This document shows positions 26,466-36,864 of a DNA stretch of 44,307 nt, one piece after another. The stretch is taken from contig CACDUZ010000007.1 in NCBI GenBank assembly GCA_902556105.1, positions 1-44,307 on the forward strand. Reading direction: 5' to 3'. Position numbers and translations under genes: made by a program. Position 1 is the stretch's first letter, and each line of letters opens with the position of its first letter. Source of the DNA: an uncultured SAR86 cluster bacterium (GTDB lineage: Bacteria; Pseudomonadota; Gammaproteobacteria; Magnimaribacterales; D2472). Under the pieces are notes generated by a model. The model saw only the letters and a list, made by a program, of their open reading frames with translations, searched no databases and was not told the origin of the DNA.

Positions 26466-26574
26466 AAGAAAAAAAGACCCAGTTAAAAAAAATATGGATA
26501 AATTCCATAAACCCAAAACTCATAGAGATAAAACGAAATACAATAGAAAAGAAAAACCTAAAAAGATTGATTAA
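26452..26574 (+). CDS. Possible 40-residue Lys/Arg-rich small protein
   Basis: An ATG-to-TAA frame begins inside the last codons of the peptide transporter gene (14-base overlap, different frame) and ends 17 bases into the 3' end of dapE on the other strand. The product would be very basic, with about 17 Lys/Arg in 40 residues, and includes KNMDKFHKPKTHRDKTKYN. I do not recognise a family with certainty. The His/Lys/Asp/Arg pattern is not what a random A-rich run would give if it were only poly-Lys, but low complexity makes the call weak. No Shine-Dalgarno is visible; translation could be coupled to the transporter. If not coding, this is simply a 92-base gap. Confidence 0.4.
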   Translation: MAPNKRKKDPVKKNMDKFHKPKTHRDKTKYNRKEKPKKID

Positions 26575-27685
26575 GGTTGGATAGTATTTTTTTATATATA
26601 TCTTTTAATATCAATAACTCACTTATTTTTACATGCTCATCTATTTGATGAATTGACTTATTTACAGGTCCTAACTCGATAATCTCTGTATCCATCTGGG
26701 CTACAAAACGACCATCAGATGTGCCACCTTTTGCATTTAGTTCTGGAGAGTATCCAGTAATTTCTTCAACTGAATTAGAGACAATATCTTTAAAAAAATT
26801 ATCTTTTGTATAGTAAGGATTTCCATTTAAATCCCAGTCTATATGATAATTTAGATGCAATTCATTAAGCATTGATTCAAAATCAGTTTTTAAACTTTCT
26901 TCCGTAGACTCTGTAGAAAATCTAAAATTAAATATTAGTTCGAGTTCTCCAGGAACTACATTATGTGCACCAGTACCTGAGTTAATATTCGAAATTTGAA
27001 AACTGGTAGGATCAAAAGCAGCATTTCCATTATCCCAAACTTTTTTATTAAGTTTTGAAATCAATTCACCTGACAAAAGAATTGGATTCACAACCTTTTC
27101 AGGATATGCAATATGCCCTTGCTTACCAAATATTTTTAAAGATCCTCCCAGCGAACCTCTTCTCCCAATTCTCACACAATCAGCAACTTTTTCACTTGAT
27201 GTAGGCTCACCAACAAGACAAAAATCTATAATTTCATCATCTTGAATCATTTTTTCTATAATCTTATCTATAAAACCATCTTTTGATGTGCCTTCCTCGT
27301 TAGAGGTAAGCAAAATTGCTAATCTAAAGTTTAGCTTCTCTTTTAAATTAAGAAACTCTTTCGCAGACTCGATAAAAGCAGCAACAGGTGCCTTCATGTC
27401 AGCAGTTCCTCTTCCATACAATATGTCTCCATCAATTGTTGCTGAAAAAGGGGGGTATTTCCATTTTTCCTCTGGGCCTGTTGGAACAACATCTGTATGT
27501 CCTAAAAAACAAAATAATTTTCCTGAATCACCAATAGTTGCATATAAATTTTCTACGTTTTGATAATTAATTCTTTCACATCTAAAGTTTAATTGTTTTA
27601 ATTCAGCCTCAATCAAATCAAAACAACCCATATCTTTTGGAGATATGGATTTAATTTGAATAAGTTTTTGAAGTAGCTCAATCAT
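26558..27685 (-). CDS. dapE: Succinyl-diaminopimelate desuccinylase
   Basis: Removes succinate from N-succinyl-LL-DAP in the lysine/meso-DAP pathway, using two zinc ions. The 375-residue protein matches E. coli (375). Seen directly: GHTDVVPTG with H63 and D65, GRGTADMKAPVAAFIES with bridging D96, catalytic E130-E131 in NEEGTSKDG, E160 in GEPTS, GGTSDGRF and a C-terminal KSIHQIDEHV carrying the last ligand. It overlaps dapD by 8 bases, so two consecutive succinylase-pathway enzymes are coupled. Confidence 0.96.
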   Translation of the reverse strand: MIELLQKLIQIKSISPKDMGCFDLIEAELKQLNFRCERINYQNVENLYATIGDSGKLFCFLGHTDVVPTGPEEKWKYPPFSATIDGDILYGRGTADMKAPVAAFIESAKEFLNLKEKLNFRLAILLTSNEEGTSKDGFIDKIIEKMIQDDEIIDFCLVGEPTSSEKVADCVRIGRRGSLGGSLKIFGKQGHIAYPEKVVNPILLSGELISKLNKKVWDNGNAAFDPTSFQISNINSGTGAHNVVPGELELIFNFRFSTESTEESLKTDFESMLNELHLNYHIDWDLNGNPYYTKDNFFKDIVSNSVEEITGYSPELNAKGGTSDGRFVAQMDTEIIELGPVNKSIHQIDEHVKISELLILKDIYKKILSNLNQSF

Positions 27686-28586
27686 TTGAATGTAATTCTT
27701 TATTTAAATCAGATATTTTGTTATTTTCTGCTGCAATAACTTTCCCATTCGTTGAATCTCTATAATATAAAATATTAGGTTTACCAGACAATTCAACCGC
27801 TTTTATTATTTTTGAAACATCATTATCAAATATAGTTATTTTTGTTCCTGAAGTTAAATATAAACCAGCCTCAACAGTACAGTTATCACCTAGAGATATC
27901 CCAATGCCAGAATTTGCGCCTAAGAGGCAATTTTCTCCTATGAAGATTTTTGTATCATTGCCTCCAGAAAGGGTGCCCATTGTGCTAGCACCACCACCGA
28001 TGTCAGAGTTATTTCCAACTACTACACCTGCAGAAATTCTGCCTTCAATCATAGCCGAACCAAGAGTACCTGCATTAAAATTAACAAAACCCTCATGCAT
28101 TATAGTAGTCCCCTCACTAAGATATGCTCCCAATCTTACCCTTGAGGTATCGGCAATTCTTACTTTTCTTGGGACGATATAGTCTGTAAGACAGGGAAAT
28201 TTATCTACTGACTTAATATGTAAATCATTATTATTTAATTTTGATTCGTGTAATTTTTTATCAATTTCTTCTATTGATATTGGACCTTGGTTCGTCCAAA
28301 CAACATTAGGAATGTTTGAGAAAAGACCATTTATATTAATTGAATTAGGCAATACAAACTTATTTGATAACAACTGTAATTTTAAATATGCTCCTTCTAC
28401 ATTTTCTATTGGCTTTCCTAAGTCTTCTTCATTCCAATTAATTTCAATTAATTCTTGATTTAAATTATTTGATATTTGTAATTCGCTAGAAATTCTTTTT
28501 TCACCATATTCAATACATGGAAAGTAGACATCGAGTATCTCTCCCTTTGCAGACTTATTTGCAATTCCTTTGCATTGAATTTTCAT
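27678..28586 (-). CDS. dapD: Tetrahydrodipicolinate N-succinyltransferase
   Basis: Succinylates tetrahydrodipicolinate in meso-DAP/lysine synthesis. The protein has 302 residues and is of the Pseudomonas-type DapD subfamily rather than the 274-residue E. coli type. Seen directly: IVPRKVRIADTSRVRLGAYL, GTTIMHEGFVNFNAGT, MIEGRISAGVVVG, SDIGGGASTMGTLSGG and CLLGANSGIGISLGDNCTVEAGLYLTSGTKI from the left-handed beta-helix. An in-frame TAA lies a few codons before the ATG, fixing the start. No Shine-Dalgarno is present; a perfect TATAAT (28598-28593) sits 6 bases before the ATG. Confidence 0.95.
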   Translation of the reverse strand: MKIQCKGIANKSAKGEILDVYFPCIEYGEKRISSELQISNNLNQELIEINWNEEDLGKPIENVEGAYLKLQLLSNKFVLPNSININGLFSNIPNVVWTNQGPISIEEIDKKLHESKLNNNDLHIKSVDKFPCLTDYIVPRKVRIADTSRVRLGAYLSEGTTIMHEGFVNFNAGTLGSAMIEGRISAGVVVGNNSDIGGGASTMGTLSGGNDTKIFIGENCLLGANSGIGISLGDNCTVEAGLYLTSGTKITIFDNDVSKIIKAVELSGKPNILYYRDSTNGKVIAAENNKISDLNKELHSND

Positions 28587-28592
28587 AAATAG

Positions 28593-28598
28593 ATTATA
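28593..28598 (-). promoter_or_regulatory. TATAAT immediately upstream of dapD
   Basis: A perfect -10 hexamer ends 6 bases before the dapD ATG in the 28-base glnD-dapD gap. Transcription starting 7 bases downstream would begin on the A of the ATG, giving a leaderless dapD-dapE mRNA. No recognisable -35 element (would lie in the glnD 3' end). Confidence 0.45.
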
Positions 28599-28614
28599 GT
28601 TTTAAAAATTTAAA

Positions 28615-31119
28615 TCACACCACTTTTTTTAAAGTAGATATTATTTTTTTTATTTTGGATTCGCTCACTAATGTTTTATCTGAATTCTCTATTTCGAAAG
28701 TATCCTCAACTCTTTCGCCTAGTGTATTAATTCTTGCAGAGAAAATTGATATTTTATTTTCAAAAAATACCTTAGCAATATTGGCCAGAAGACCTGAATT
28801 ATCAGAGGTTTCAATTGTTATTAAGTTTCTTCCCCTATCTTTATTGACTGACTCGGTAATATTAATTTTTTTCTCAAAGTTATTTTTTATTTTTACAATT
28901 TTTTGTTTTTTTGAAATTTGATCAAACTGAAGAAAGTTCTTTTCAATTCTTTTAGATAGCTCCTTTAGATCACTTGCACTAAATTTTCTATCATGATGAG
29001 AAAACTTTGCAATGAAAGTATTTGCAGCAAAAATGTTATCGATCGATGTAAAAATGTTTGCATCTATTATATTTAGCCCTGAATATTCTAATGTCTTAGT
29101 TAATTTATAAAATAAACCCTCTGAGTTATCGGCTTTTATGAATATTTCAATAAGATTCTCAAATCTATTTTTGCATCCTACAATCAAATTTTTATCCTTA
29201 TTCAAAGTAATTAATTTTGCTTGCCATCGAAGTGAGTCGCTAAGATTTTTATTGAAATAGCTATCATTAAGGTTAGAAAAGTAATTTTGCAAGTCTTTGC
29301 ACTCATCCTTATTAAAATCTTCTAAAGCATTCTTCTTTCTCTCTTTAGAAATTTCTGCAGAAGCCCTCAAAGGCTCCTTATTCATCTTAGACCTTGAAAG
29401 AATGTACAGATCTTTTAATAATTGATGCTTCCAACCATTCCATAATGCTGGATTTGTTGCTCTTATATCATTAACTGTTAGCAGGTATAAGTAGTCCAAT
29501 TTTTCGCTTTGTTGAACATGCTTAATAAACTCATTCACAGTTTCAGGTTCTGAAATATCCTTTTTTTGAGATATGGAAGACATGATTAAATGTTTTTTTA
29601 CTATCCATGAAATCAAATTAGCATCAGTTGTAGACATACCCAGTCTTTTAGCAAAATCGAAACTCGTTTTTGCTCCTATTTCTGAATGATCTCCTCCTTT
29701 ACCTTTACCTAGATCATGATAAATACCAGCAATGTATAGTATTTCTATCTTAGGAATCTTATTTATTAATTCGTGCTCAAGTTCAAATCCATCTTGCTTA
29801 TTTAGCTTCATTTGTCGCATATTTCTTACGACCTTAAATGTATGCTCATCAACAGTGTAAACATGAAACAAATCAAATTGCATTTGTCCAACCACGCCTG
29901 CAAAGTCTGGAATATATGCTTGTAGCACTCCCAAAGTTTTCATTGTTTTAAGAATTGATGATAGATTATATTTGGATCTTAATATTTCTAAAAACTGTTC
30001 AGAATAAAAGGAATTTTTTCTGAATTCATCATCAATTAAGTTAATATTTTGTTTAATTAGAGATTTTGTTTGAGTATCAATTGAGTTGATATTTTTAGTT
30101 TTACCAATCTCTATGAATATTTCAAAAATAAGATTTTTATTATCTTTTAATTTTGTGTTGCGAATACCAATTTTATTTTTATGTTTATGTATGCCATACA
30201 CCTTCTTGCTAAAAATACTTGGTAATTTTTCATTATATTTTTCAAAAATTATTTCATTAAAATAGGATAGAACTGATGCCATTTCATAATAATTTTTCAT
30301 CATTTTTTCTACCGAAATTTTAGAACTCTTTGAATTTAGTTTCGCATGATTAGAAACCTCAATTTGTGCCTCAAAAGTCAATCTGTTTTTTTGAGTAGCA
30401 ATGTTAGTCGCAAATCTAAGGGATTTTATGAAATTATATGCAGTTTTTGCCTGCTTTAATTCACCGTTAAGCACATTAGCATTCGAAATTGCATCTAAAG
30501 AATCTAATTCAAAACAGTGTTGCAAAATCCAAAGAGATGTTTGAAAGTCTCTTAGAGTTCCAGGTGATTCTTTTAAGTCTGGCTCAAGATTATAGGCAGT
30601 GGAATAAAATTCACTATGGCGTCTTTGCTGTTCAATAAGTTTTGCATTATAGAAATTATTTTTAGTCCATATGCCTGAAAGGGATCTTGTAATTCTTTTA
30701 TCTATATTCTCATTTGAAATGATAGGCCGCCTTGTAAGATATGAGGTAAATTCCTTAAGGTCTTTCTTAGATATTTTCTTTATATCCTCAATTGATCTAA
30801 CTGAATGACCAATTTTGTACCCTTGATCCCACATATAGGATATAAAGGTTTCTATATTTTTAAAATTCTTTATTTTATTTATCTCTATGATTGATAAATC
30901 AACGTCTGATATTGGGAACATTTCCTTTCTACCAAAACCGCCATTTGCATATATCGCAAAATCTTGATCTAGGTTGAGTTCAATAAATTTATTTTTGATA
31001 TCTTTTTCAATATGATTAGAATATTTCTTTAGATATCTATTGACTTTATTTGGCTTCGAATAAATTTCAGGAAAATTTTTTATAAAATCATCATTAAGTG
31101 AAAGCATTAGTTTTTTCAT
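28615..31119 (-). CDS. glnD: PII uridylyltransferase / uridylyl-removing enzyme
   Basis: Bifunctional sensor of glutamine that uridylylates or de-uridylylates PII proteins. The protein has 834 residues (E. coli 890). Domains in order: nucleotidyltransferase with GGFGRKEMFPISDVDLSII (G60 to about 78, D72 and D74), the LEPDLKESPGTLRDFQ region at 178-193, an HD hydrolase domain with YHDLGKGKGGDHSEIGA (H468, D469), and two C-terminal ACT domains (about 665-740 and 765-834). Both activities therefore look intact. No PII gene is in the window. It overlaps map by four bases (ATGA), the conserved map-glnD-dapD order. Confidence 0.95.
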   Translation of the reverse strand: MKKLMLSLNDDFIKNFPEIYSKPNKVNRYLKKYSNHIEKDIKNKFIELNLDQDFAIYANGGFGRKEMFPISDVDLSIIEINKIKNFKNIETFISYMWDQGYKIGHSVRSIEDIKKISKKDLKEFTSYLTRRPIISNENIDKRITRSLSGIWTKNNFYNAKLIEQQRRHSEFYSTAYNLEPDLKESPGTLRDFQTSLWILQHCFELDSLDAISNANVLNGELKQAKTAYNFIKSLRFATNIATQKNRLTFEAQIEVSNHAKLNSKSSKISVEKMMKNYYEMASVLSYFNEIIFEKYNEKLPSIFSKKVYGIHKHKNKIGIRNTKLKDNKNLIFEIFIEIGKTKNINSIDTQTKSLIKQNINLIDDEFRKNSFYSEQFLEILRSKYNLSSILKTMKTLGVLQAYIPDFAGVVGQMQFDLFHVYTVDEHTFKVVRNMRQMKLNKQDGFELEHELINKIPKIEILYIAGIYHDLGKGKGGDHSEIGAKTSFDFAKRLGMSTTDANLISWIVKKHLIMSSISQKKDISEPETVNEFIKHVQQSEKLDYLYLLTVNDIRATNPALWNGWKHQLLKDLYILSRSKMNKEPLRASAEISKERKKNALEDFNKDECKDLQNYFSNLNDSYFNKNLSDSLRWQAKLITLNKDKNLIVGCKNRFENLIEIFIKADNSEGLFYKLTKTLEYSGLNIIDANIFTSIDNIFAANTFIAKFSHHDRKFSASDLKELSKRIEKNFLQFDQISKKQKIVKIKNNFEKKINITESVNKDRGRNLITIETSDNSGLLANIAKVFFENKISIFSARINTLGERVEDTFEIENSDKTLVSESKIKKIISTLKKVV

Positions 31120-31886
31120 TCAAACTCATTGTTTCTTTTTGTAAGTATCTCAAATCCATCACTGGTTACAGCAATAGTATGTTCCCATTGAGCAGAGTTT
31201 CTTCCATCTTTAGTTTCAACTGTCCAGCCGTCTTTAAGAGTTTTACAATATTTAGTCCCTTGATTAATCATTGGCTCAATTGTGAAACACATCCCTTCTT
31301 TTAACTGAATGCCTTTTCCAGGCTTTCCATAATGAAGAACTTGTGGCTCTTCATGATATACGGTTCCAATTCCGTGCCCACAATATTCCTCCACAACACT
31401 GTAATAGTTTTTTTCAGCATGTTTCTGAATAGCATTACCTATATCACTTATGTATGCACCTGGCTTAACGGCCTCCATGCCTTTGTATAAGCATTCTTGA
31501 GTAACCTTTACTAATCTTTGATTATGGGGTGCGCATTTTCCAACTAAAAACATTTTCGATGTATCTCCATGCCATCCATCCTTTATTACTGTTACATCGA
31601 TATTTAAAATATCACCATCTTTAAGGACTCTTTCATTGTTAGGGATACCGTGACATATAACTTGATTAATACTGGAGCATATAGTTTTTTCAAATCCGTT
31701 ATAGCCTACGTTTGCTGGAATTGCATTTTGAACATTTACGATAAATTCGTGACATAATTTATCCAATTCTCCAGTAGAAATACCGGGTACAACATGTGGA
31801 GTTATCATTTCAAGAACTTCAGCAGCTAATTTTCCAGCTATTCTCATTTTCTTAATTTCTTCTGCAGATTTAATGGATATTTTCAT
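31116..31886 (-). CDS. map: Methionine aminopeptidase type I
   Basis: Removes the initiator Met from nascent proteins. The protein has 256 residues (E. coli 264). Seen directly: H79 in ICHGIPN, metal ligands D97 and D108 in NIDVTVIKDGWHGDTSKMF, H171 in CGHGIGTVYHEEP, E204 in FTIEPMIN and E235 in SAQWEHTIAV, at the same numbers as in E. coli. It is first in the map-glnD-dapD-dapE operon. Two candidate promoters lie upstream; the nearer TATAAT is 9 bases from the ATG and no strong Shine-Dalgarno is present. Confidence 0.97.
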   Translation of the reverse strand: MKISIKSAEEIKKMRIAGKLAAEVLEMITPHVVPGISTGELDKLCHEFIVNVQNAIPANVGYNGFEKTICSSINQVICHGIPNNERVLKDGDILNIDVTVIKDGWHGDTSKMFLVGKCAPHNQRLVKVTQECLYKGMEAVKPGAYISDIGNAIQKHAEKNYYSVVEEYCGHGIGTVYHEEPQVLHYGKPGKGIQLKEGMCFTIEPMINQGTKYCKTLKDGWTVETKDGRNSAQWEHTIAVTSDGFEILTKRNNEFE

Positions 31887-32038
31887 TATTTTTCAATTAT
31901 ATATAGACATAAGGTAACTTAATCTATAAAGTACAATTTTAATGTCAGCCTATAATTTTAGCTCATTAAAATTAAAAAATTCTTTAAATAGATTCTCTAA
32001 CTTTTTCTTCATTTTTCTCAATCTTACGGTAATCTTTT
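31887..32038. promoter_or_regulatory. Divergent map-carA promoter region
   Basis: This 152-base gap is the longest without a gene in the window and must hold promoters for both operons. On the minus strand there is CTGACA (31948-31943), 16 bases, TAGATT (31926-31921), and nearer to map a perfect TATAAT (31901-31896). On the plus strand a perfect TATAAT (31951-31956) could serve carA with an approximately 75-base leader, but its -35 is poor. The carA-proximal half is pyrimidine-rich. I saw no intrinsic terminator, riboswitch fold or clear ArgR/PyrR-type operator. Confidence 0.5.
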
Positions 32039-33160
32039 ATGCCATTTAAAGCTATTTTAGCATTTGAAGATGGAAGTGTATTCCATGGAAAGGGCTATGG
32101 TAAAGAAATATTTAATATTGGAGAGCTTGTATTCAATACATCAATGACAGGATATCAAGAAATCATTACAGATCCATCATACAAAAAACAAATTATAACT
32201 TTCACACATCCTCATATTGGAAATACTGGAATTAATGCTGAAGATAGTGAATCTAAGATTATTCATGCTTCTGGCATAGTCGTAAAAAAATTCTGCGAAA
32301 AGCCAAGCAACTGGAGATCAATACAAACTCTTGAAGAGTTTTTAATAAAGAATAAAGTTATTGCAATATCAGAAATTGATACTAGAGAAATAACATCATT
32401 ACTTAGAGAAAAGGGAGCAATGAATTGCTGTATTGGAGCTATTTCTTCAATTTCTGAAAAAAATGCTGTCAAAGCAGCTCAAGAATTTGAAGGTCTTAAA
32501 GGAATGGATTTGGCTAAAGTTGTCTCAACTGAAAAAGAATACGAGTGGAAGCAAGGAACTTGGCCTCAAAATCAAAAATCTGAAAAATCATACCCCGTCG
32601 TTGCATACGATTACGGAATTAAAGAAAATATTTTGAGATTACTGTCAGACCATGTTGGAAAAGTGAAAGTTGTAAATGCCAAGACTTCATTTGAAGAGAT
32701 TATAAAGCTCAAACCCAAAGGCATCTTCTTATCAAATGGTCCTGGTGATCCAGAGCCCTGCAATTATGCAATCAAAAATATAAAGAAATTCTTAAATGCA
32801 CAAGTACCTATTTTTGGTATTTGTCTTGGACATCAACTTCTTGCGCTTGCAGGCGGGGCTAAAACTTACAAAATGAAATTTGGACATCATGGCGCCAATC
32901 ATCCAGTTCAAAACATATCATCTAAAGATGTTTTTATTACTAGCCAAAATCATGGCTTTGCTGTAGATATTGAAACGCTTCCACCAAATATTAAAGTTAC
33001 CCATAAATCGTTATTTGATAAATCATTACAAGGGATAGAATTCGAAGACACTCCAGCTTTTAGTTTTCAAGGTCATCCAGAGGCAAGTCCCGGACCTCAA
33101 GAGATTCAAGTTTTATTTAAAAAATTTAGTCTAATGGTAGAAGATTATGCCAAAACGTAA
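32039..33160 (+). CDS. carA: Carbamoyl phosphate synthase small subunit
   Basis: Glutamine amidotransferase subunit that supplies ammonia to CarB for carbamoyl phosphate (arginine and pyrimidines). The protein has 373 residues (E. coli 382). Seen directly: the N-terminal [12 protein letters not shown] and [17 protein letters not shown], the class-I amidotransferase domain from about 185, the nucleophile C262 in [14 protein letters not shown], and the His/Glu pair in [12 protein letters not shown]. It overlaps carB by 14 bases. No strong ribosome binding site precedes the ATG. Confidence 0.97.
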   Translation: MPFKAILAFEDGSVFHGKGYGKEIFNIGELVFNTSMTGYQEIITDPSYKKQIITFTHPHIGNTGINAEDSESKIIHASGIVVKKFCEKPSNWRSIQTLEEFLIKNKVIAISEIDTREITSLLREKGAMNCCIGAISSISEKNAVKAAQEFEGLKGMDLAKVVSTEKEYEWKQGTWPQNQKSEKSYPVVAYDYGIKENILRLLSDHVGKVKVVNAKTSFEEIIKLKPKGIFLSNGPGDPEPCNYAIKNIKKFLNAQVPIFGICLGHQLLALAGGAKTYKMKFGHHGANHPVQNISSKDVFITSQNHGFAVDIETLPPNIKVTHKSLFDKSLQGIEFEDTPAFSFQGHPEASPGPQEIQVLFKKFSLMVEDYAKT

Positions 33161-36100
33161 AGATATATCTTCTGTATTAATAATTGGAGCTGGACCAATT
33201 ATCATTGGTCAAGCATGTGAATTTGATTACTCTGGTGCACAAGCTTGTAAGGCGCTTAAAGAAGAAGGCTTTAGAGTAATTCTTGTTAATTCTAATCCAG
33301 CAACGATCATGACAGATCCGCTTTTAGCAGATGCAACATACATTGAACCAATTCATTGGGAATCGGTAGAAAAAATAATAGAGAAAGAAAAACCTGATGC
33401 AATCTTACCAACCATGGGCGGCCAAACGGCTTTAAACACGGCCTTAACATTAGATAAAAATGGCGTCCTAAAAAAACATAATGTAATTTTAATTGGTGCA
33501 AATAGAGAGGCAATAGATAAAGCAGAAGATAGACAGCTTTTTGATGAAACTATGAAAGCTATAGATCTTGAAACTCCTGTATCTGGAATAGCACATTCAA
33601 TGAGTGATGCTCTTGATGTGCAAAAAAAAATTGGCTTCCCTTGCATTATAAGACCATCTTTTACCATGGGTGGAACTGGTGGAGGCATTGCTTATAATAT
33701 TTCAGAATTTAAAGCAATTTGTGAAAAGGGACTTGAATTGTCTCCTACCAGTGAGCTTTTAATTGATGAATCTCTAATTGGATGGAAAGAATTCGAAATG
33801 GAGGTTGTTAGAGATTGTGAAGATAATTGTATTATTGTTTGCTCTATTGAGAACATAGATCCGATGGGAATTCACACAGGAGATTCAACAACAATCGCGC
33901 CTGCTCAGACACTTACTGATAAAGAATATCAGATAATGCGAAATGCTTCTTTCAAGATTTTAAGAGAGATTGGAGTAGATACTGGAGGATCAAATGTTCA
34001 GTTTGCAGTCAATCCAGATAATGGAAAGATGGTTGTTATCGAAATGAACCCAAGGGTGAGCAGATCCTCAGCCCTTGCATCAAAGGCCACTGGATTTCCA
34101 ATAGCTAAAGTAGCTGCTTTGTTATCAGTTGGTTATACCCTTGATGAGCTTAAAAATGATATCACAGGAGGCCTTACCCCTGCATCCTTCGAACCGAGTA
34201 TAGATTACATAGTCACAAAAATACCAAAATTTGCTTTCGAAAAGTTCCCTCAGGCAAGCTCCAAATTAACCACCCAAATGAAATCTGTTGGAGAGGTCAT
34301 GTCCATCGGATCAAATTTTCAAGAATCATTTCAGAAAGCATTATGTAGCATGGAAGAGGGCTTAAATGGATTAAATTCGGTATCATCAAACGGTATCTTT
34401 GCATCCGACGATCAAATAAAAAGTGAATTAACAATTCCAGGTCCAAAAAGAATCTTTTACTTAGCTGATGCTATTCGAAAAGGTTGGACATTAGAAAAAA
34501 TCCATGACCTTACAAAAATTGATTATTGGTTCTTAGATCAAATATCTGAATTAATTAATATAGAAGAAGATATTAAAAAAATGTCACTTAATGAATTAAA
34601 TAAAGAGTATCTTCAAAATATTAAAGAAAAGGGTTTCTCAGATAGCAGAATTGCTGAAATATTGAAACTTACTGAAGATGCCGTAAGAGACTATCGAAAG
34701 AGCCTAGATGTAAGTCCAATTTTTAGAAGGGTTGACACTTGTGCAGCTGAATTTGCAACTTCAACTTGTTATATGTATTCATCCTATGGGGGTAAATGTG
34801 AGAGCGAACCTTCTGATAAGAAAAAAATACTTGTTCTTGGAAGTGGACCAAATAGAATAGGTCAAGGTATTGAGTTCGATTACTGTTGTGTTCATGCTTC
34901 CTTAGCTATGCAAGAAGAAGGATATGAATCAATAATGGTAAATTGTAATCCTGAAACAGTATCAACTGATTACGATGTATCAAATAGGCTATATTTTGAG
35001 CCAATAACAGCTGAAAAAATTTTAGACATAATTGAAATTGAAAAACCTGAAGGAGTAATTGTCCAATTTGGCGGGCAAACACCACTTAAATTAGCAAATA
35101 TATTATCTGAAAAAGGCATAAATATTTTAGGCACAAATGTTGATGCGATTGATAGGTCTGAAGATAGAGAAAGATTTCAAGAGTTAGTAAATAAATTAAA
35201 ACTGAAACAACCCTCTAATGCTACTGCAAAAAATGTAAATGAAGCACTTACCAAAAGTGATAATATTGGATTTCCAATTGTTGTAAGGCCTTCATATGTT
35301 CTAGGTGGAAGAGCAATGCAGCTTGTAAATAATACAAAAGAACTTGAAAAATACTTAAACGAAGCTGTAGAGGTGTCTAATAGTAAACCCATTCTGCTTG
35401 ACAGCTATTTAACTGATGCAGTTGAAGTTGACGTTGATGTTGTATCAGATGGAAAAGAAATTGAAATTGGTGGTATCTTGCAGCACATTGAGCAGGCAGG
35501 TATCCATTCTGGAGATTCAGCGTGTTCATTACCTCCATATAGTCTCTCAGATGAAGTACAAAATGTAATGAAAAAGCAGGCTATAGACATCGCTAGAGAG
35601 CTCAATGTTGTTGGTTTAATGAACATTCAGTTTGCTGTTAAAGATGAGGAAGTTTATATAATTGAAGTCAACCCTCGCGCATCAAGAACAGTCCCATTTA
35701 TATCTAAAGCAATTGGAAATTCTTTAGCAAAAGTTGCTTCTAAGGCAATGGTTGGAAAAAGTTTAAATGATCAAAAATTTTCTTCAATATTACCAGAAGG
35801 CTTATCTTTTGTTAAAGAGGCTGTTATGCCTTTTGATAAATTTCCGCATGTAGACCCAATACTAGGTCCTGAAATGAAATCTACTGGAGAGGTAATGGGT
35901 ATTGGTCCAAATTTTGGTGAGGCATATGCTAAGGCGCAAAAAGGAGCTAATAAAATCCTTAGAAGATCTGGAGTGGTATTTATAAGTGTTAAAAACTCAG
36001 ACAAGAAATATCTAGATAAATTTGTTCCTGAAATAATTAATGCTGGCTTTAAGATTATTGCAACATCAGGTACAGCTGATTATATTGATCAACTTGGTTT

Positions 36101-36359
36101 GCCAGTTGAAAGAGTAAATAAAGTTAGTGAAGGCAGGCCCCACATTGTTGATAATTTATTAAATAATGAAGTTGATCTAGTAATTAATACAACTGAAGGT
36201 ACCAAATCAATTGAAGACTCTGCATCAATCAGGCAAAGCGCATTAAGGAACAAAATATTTTGCACTACTACCATGTTTGGTGCTTTTGCGATAATTGATG
36301 CTTTTAAGAGTAACGAAGAAAACTGGACATACAGTTCGCTTCAAGAAATAAATAAATAA
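33147..36359 (+). CDS. carB: Carbamoyl phosphate synthase large subunit
   Basis: Makes carbamoyl phosphate from bicarbonate, ammonia and two ATP. The protein has 1070 residues (E. coli 1073). Seen directly: the two homologous ATP-grasp halves, each opening with a similar segment ([20 protein letters not shown] and [17 protein letters not shown]), [15 protein letters not shown] in the first and [13 protein letters not shown] in the second, [16 protein letters not shown] and [16 protein letters not shown], and a C-terminal MGS-like allosteric domain (from about 935) with [10 protein letters not shown]. Length and domain order are complete. Confidence 0.98.
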   Translation: MPKRKDISSVLIIGAGPIIIGQACEFDYSGAQACKALKEEGFRVILVNSNPATIMTDPLLADATYIEPIHWESVEKIIEKEKPDAILPTMGGQTALNTALTLDKNGVLKKHNVILIGANREAIDKAEDRQLFDETMKAIDLETPVSGIAHSMSDALDVQKKIGFPCIIRPSFTMGGTGGGIAYNISEFKAICEKGLELSPTSELLIDESLIGWKEFEMEVVRDCEDNCIIVCSIENIDPMGIHTGDSTTIAPAQTLTDKEYQIMRNASFKILREIGVDTGGSNVQFAVNPDNGKMVVIEMNPRVSRSSALASKATGFPIAKVAALLSVGYTLDELKNDITGGLTPASFEPSIDYIVTKIPKFAFEKFPQASSKLTTQMKSVGEVMSIGSNFQESFQKALCSMEEGLNGLNSVSSNGIFASDDQIKSELTIPGPKRIFYLADAIRKGWTLEKIHDLTKIDYWFLDQISELINIEEDIKKMSLNELNKEYLQNIKEKGFSDSRIAEILKLTEDAVRDYRKSLDVSPIFRRVDTCAAEFATSTCYMYSSYGGKCESEPSDKKKILVLGSGPNRIGQGIEFDYCCVHASLAMQEEGYESIMVNCNPETVSTDYDVSNRLYFEPITAEKILDIIEIEKPEGVIVQFGGQTPLKLANILSEKGINILGTNVDAIDRSEDRERFQELVNKLKLKQPSNATAKNVNEALTKSDNIGFPIVVRPSYVLGGRAMQLVNNTKELEKYLNEAVEVSNSKPILLDSYLTDAVEVDVDVVSDGKEIEIGGILQHIEQAGIHSGDSACSLPPYSLSDEVQNVMKKQAIDIARELNVVGLMNIQFAVKDEEVYIIEVNPRASRTVPFISKAIGNSLAKVASKAMVGKSLNDQKFSSILPEGLSFVKEAVMPFDKFPHVDPILGPEMKSTGEVMGIGPNFGEAYAKAQKGANKILRRSGVVFISVKNSDKKYLDKFVPEIINAGFKIIATSGTADYIDQLGLPVERVNKVSEGRPHIVDNLLNNEVDLVINTTEGTKSIEDSASIRQSALRNKIFCTTTMFGAFAIIDAFKSNEENWTYSSLQEINK

Positions 36360-36369
36360 TTTATCAAAT

Positions 36370-36378
36370 TGTTATAAT
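36370..36378 (+). promoter_or_regulatory. Extended -10 promoter directly upstream of greA
   Basis: TGT-TATAAT is a perfect extended -10 element in the 25-base carB-greA gap, ending 6 bases before the greA ATG. A start site 7 bases downstream would coincide with the A of the ATG. No Shine-Dalgarno exists in the gap, and no -35 element is needed for an extended -10 promoter. Confidence 0.55.
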
Positions 36379-36384
36379 GCTTAT

Positions 36385-36861
36385 ATGAGCAGGGTACCAC
36401 TTACAAAAGAAGGCGAAATTTCAATTAAAAAAAGGCTTTCTGATCTAAAATTCAAAGAACGACCAATGATTTCAGAAGCTATTGCTGAGGCAAGAGCTCA
36501 TGGAGATTTAAAAGAAAATGCTGAATATCATGCAGCAAAAGAGCTTCAAGGGTTAATCGAAGCCAAGATAGGTGAAATGGAAAATGCTTTAGCTAATGCT
36601 CAGGTAATAGATGTAAAGGAGATACCTGAAACTGGAAGAGTTGTGTTTGGATCTACCGTTAAACTTTATGACATCAAAAGTCAAAGTGAAATTATATATA
36701 AAATAGTTGGAAATCTTGAATCTAATCCTGAGGATGGACATATTTCAATTGATACCCCTATTGCAAAAGGACTTGTTGGTAAGTTTGTTGATGATGAAAT
36801 ATCTATAGATACACCTTCTGGAACTTTGAGCTATGAAATTTTAGAAGTAAATCATATTTAA
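36385..36861 (+). CDS. greA: Transcript cleavage factor GreA
   Basis: Rescues backtracked RNA polymerase by inducing cleavage of the nascent transcript. The 158-residue protein has the E. coli length. Seen directly: the N-terminal coiled coil with the acidic tip in EARAHGDLKENAEYHAAKE (about 42-60) and the C-terminal FKBP-like domain with GRVVFGSTVKL and PIAKGLVGKFVDDE. The N-terminus aligns residue for residue with E. coli GreA, so the ATG is secure although there is no ribosome binding site. carAB lies upstream, as in many gammaproteobacteria. Confidence 0.97.
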   Translation: MSRVPLTKEGEISIKKRLSDLKFKERPMISEAIAEARAHGDLKENAEYHAAKELQGLIEAKIGEMENALANAQVIDVKEIPETGRVVFGSTVKLYDIKSQSEIIYKIVGNLESNPEDGHISIDTPIAKGLVGKFVDDEISIDTPSGTLSYEILEVNHI

Positions 36862-36864
36862 TAA

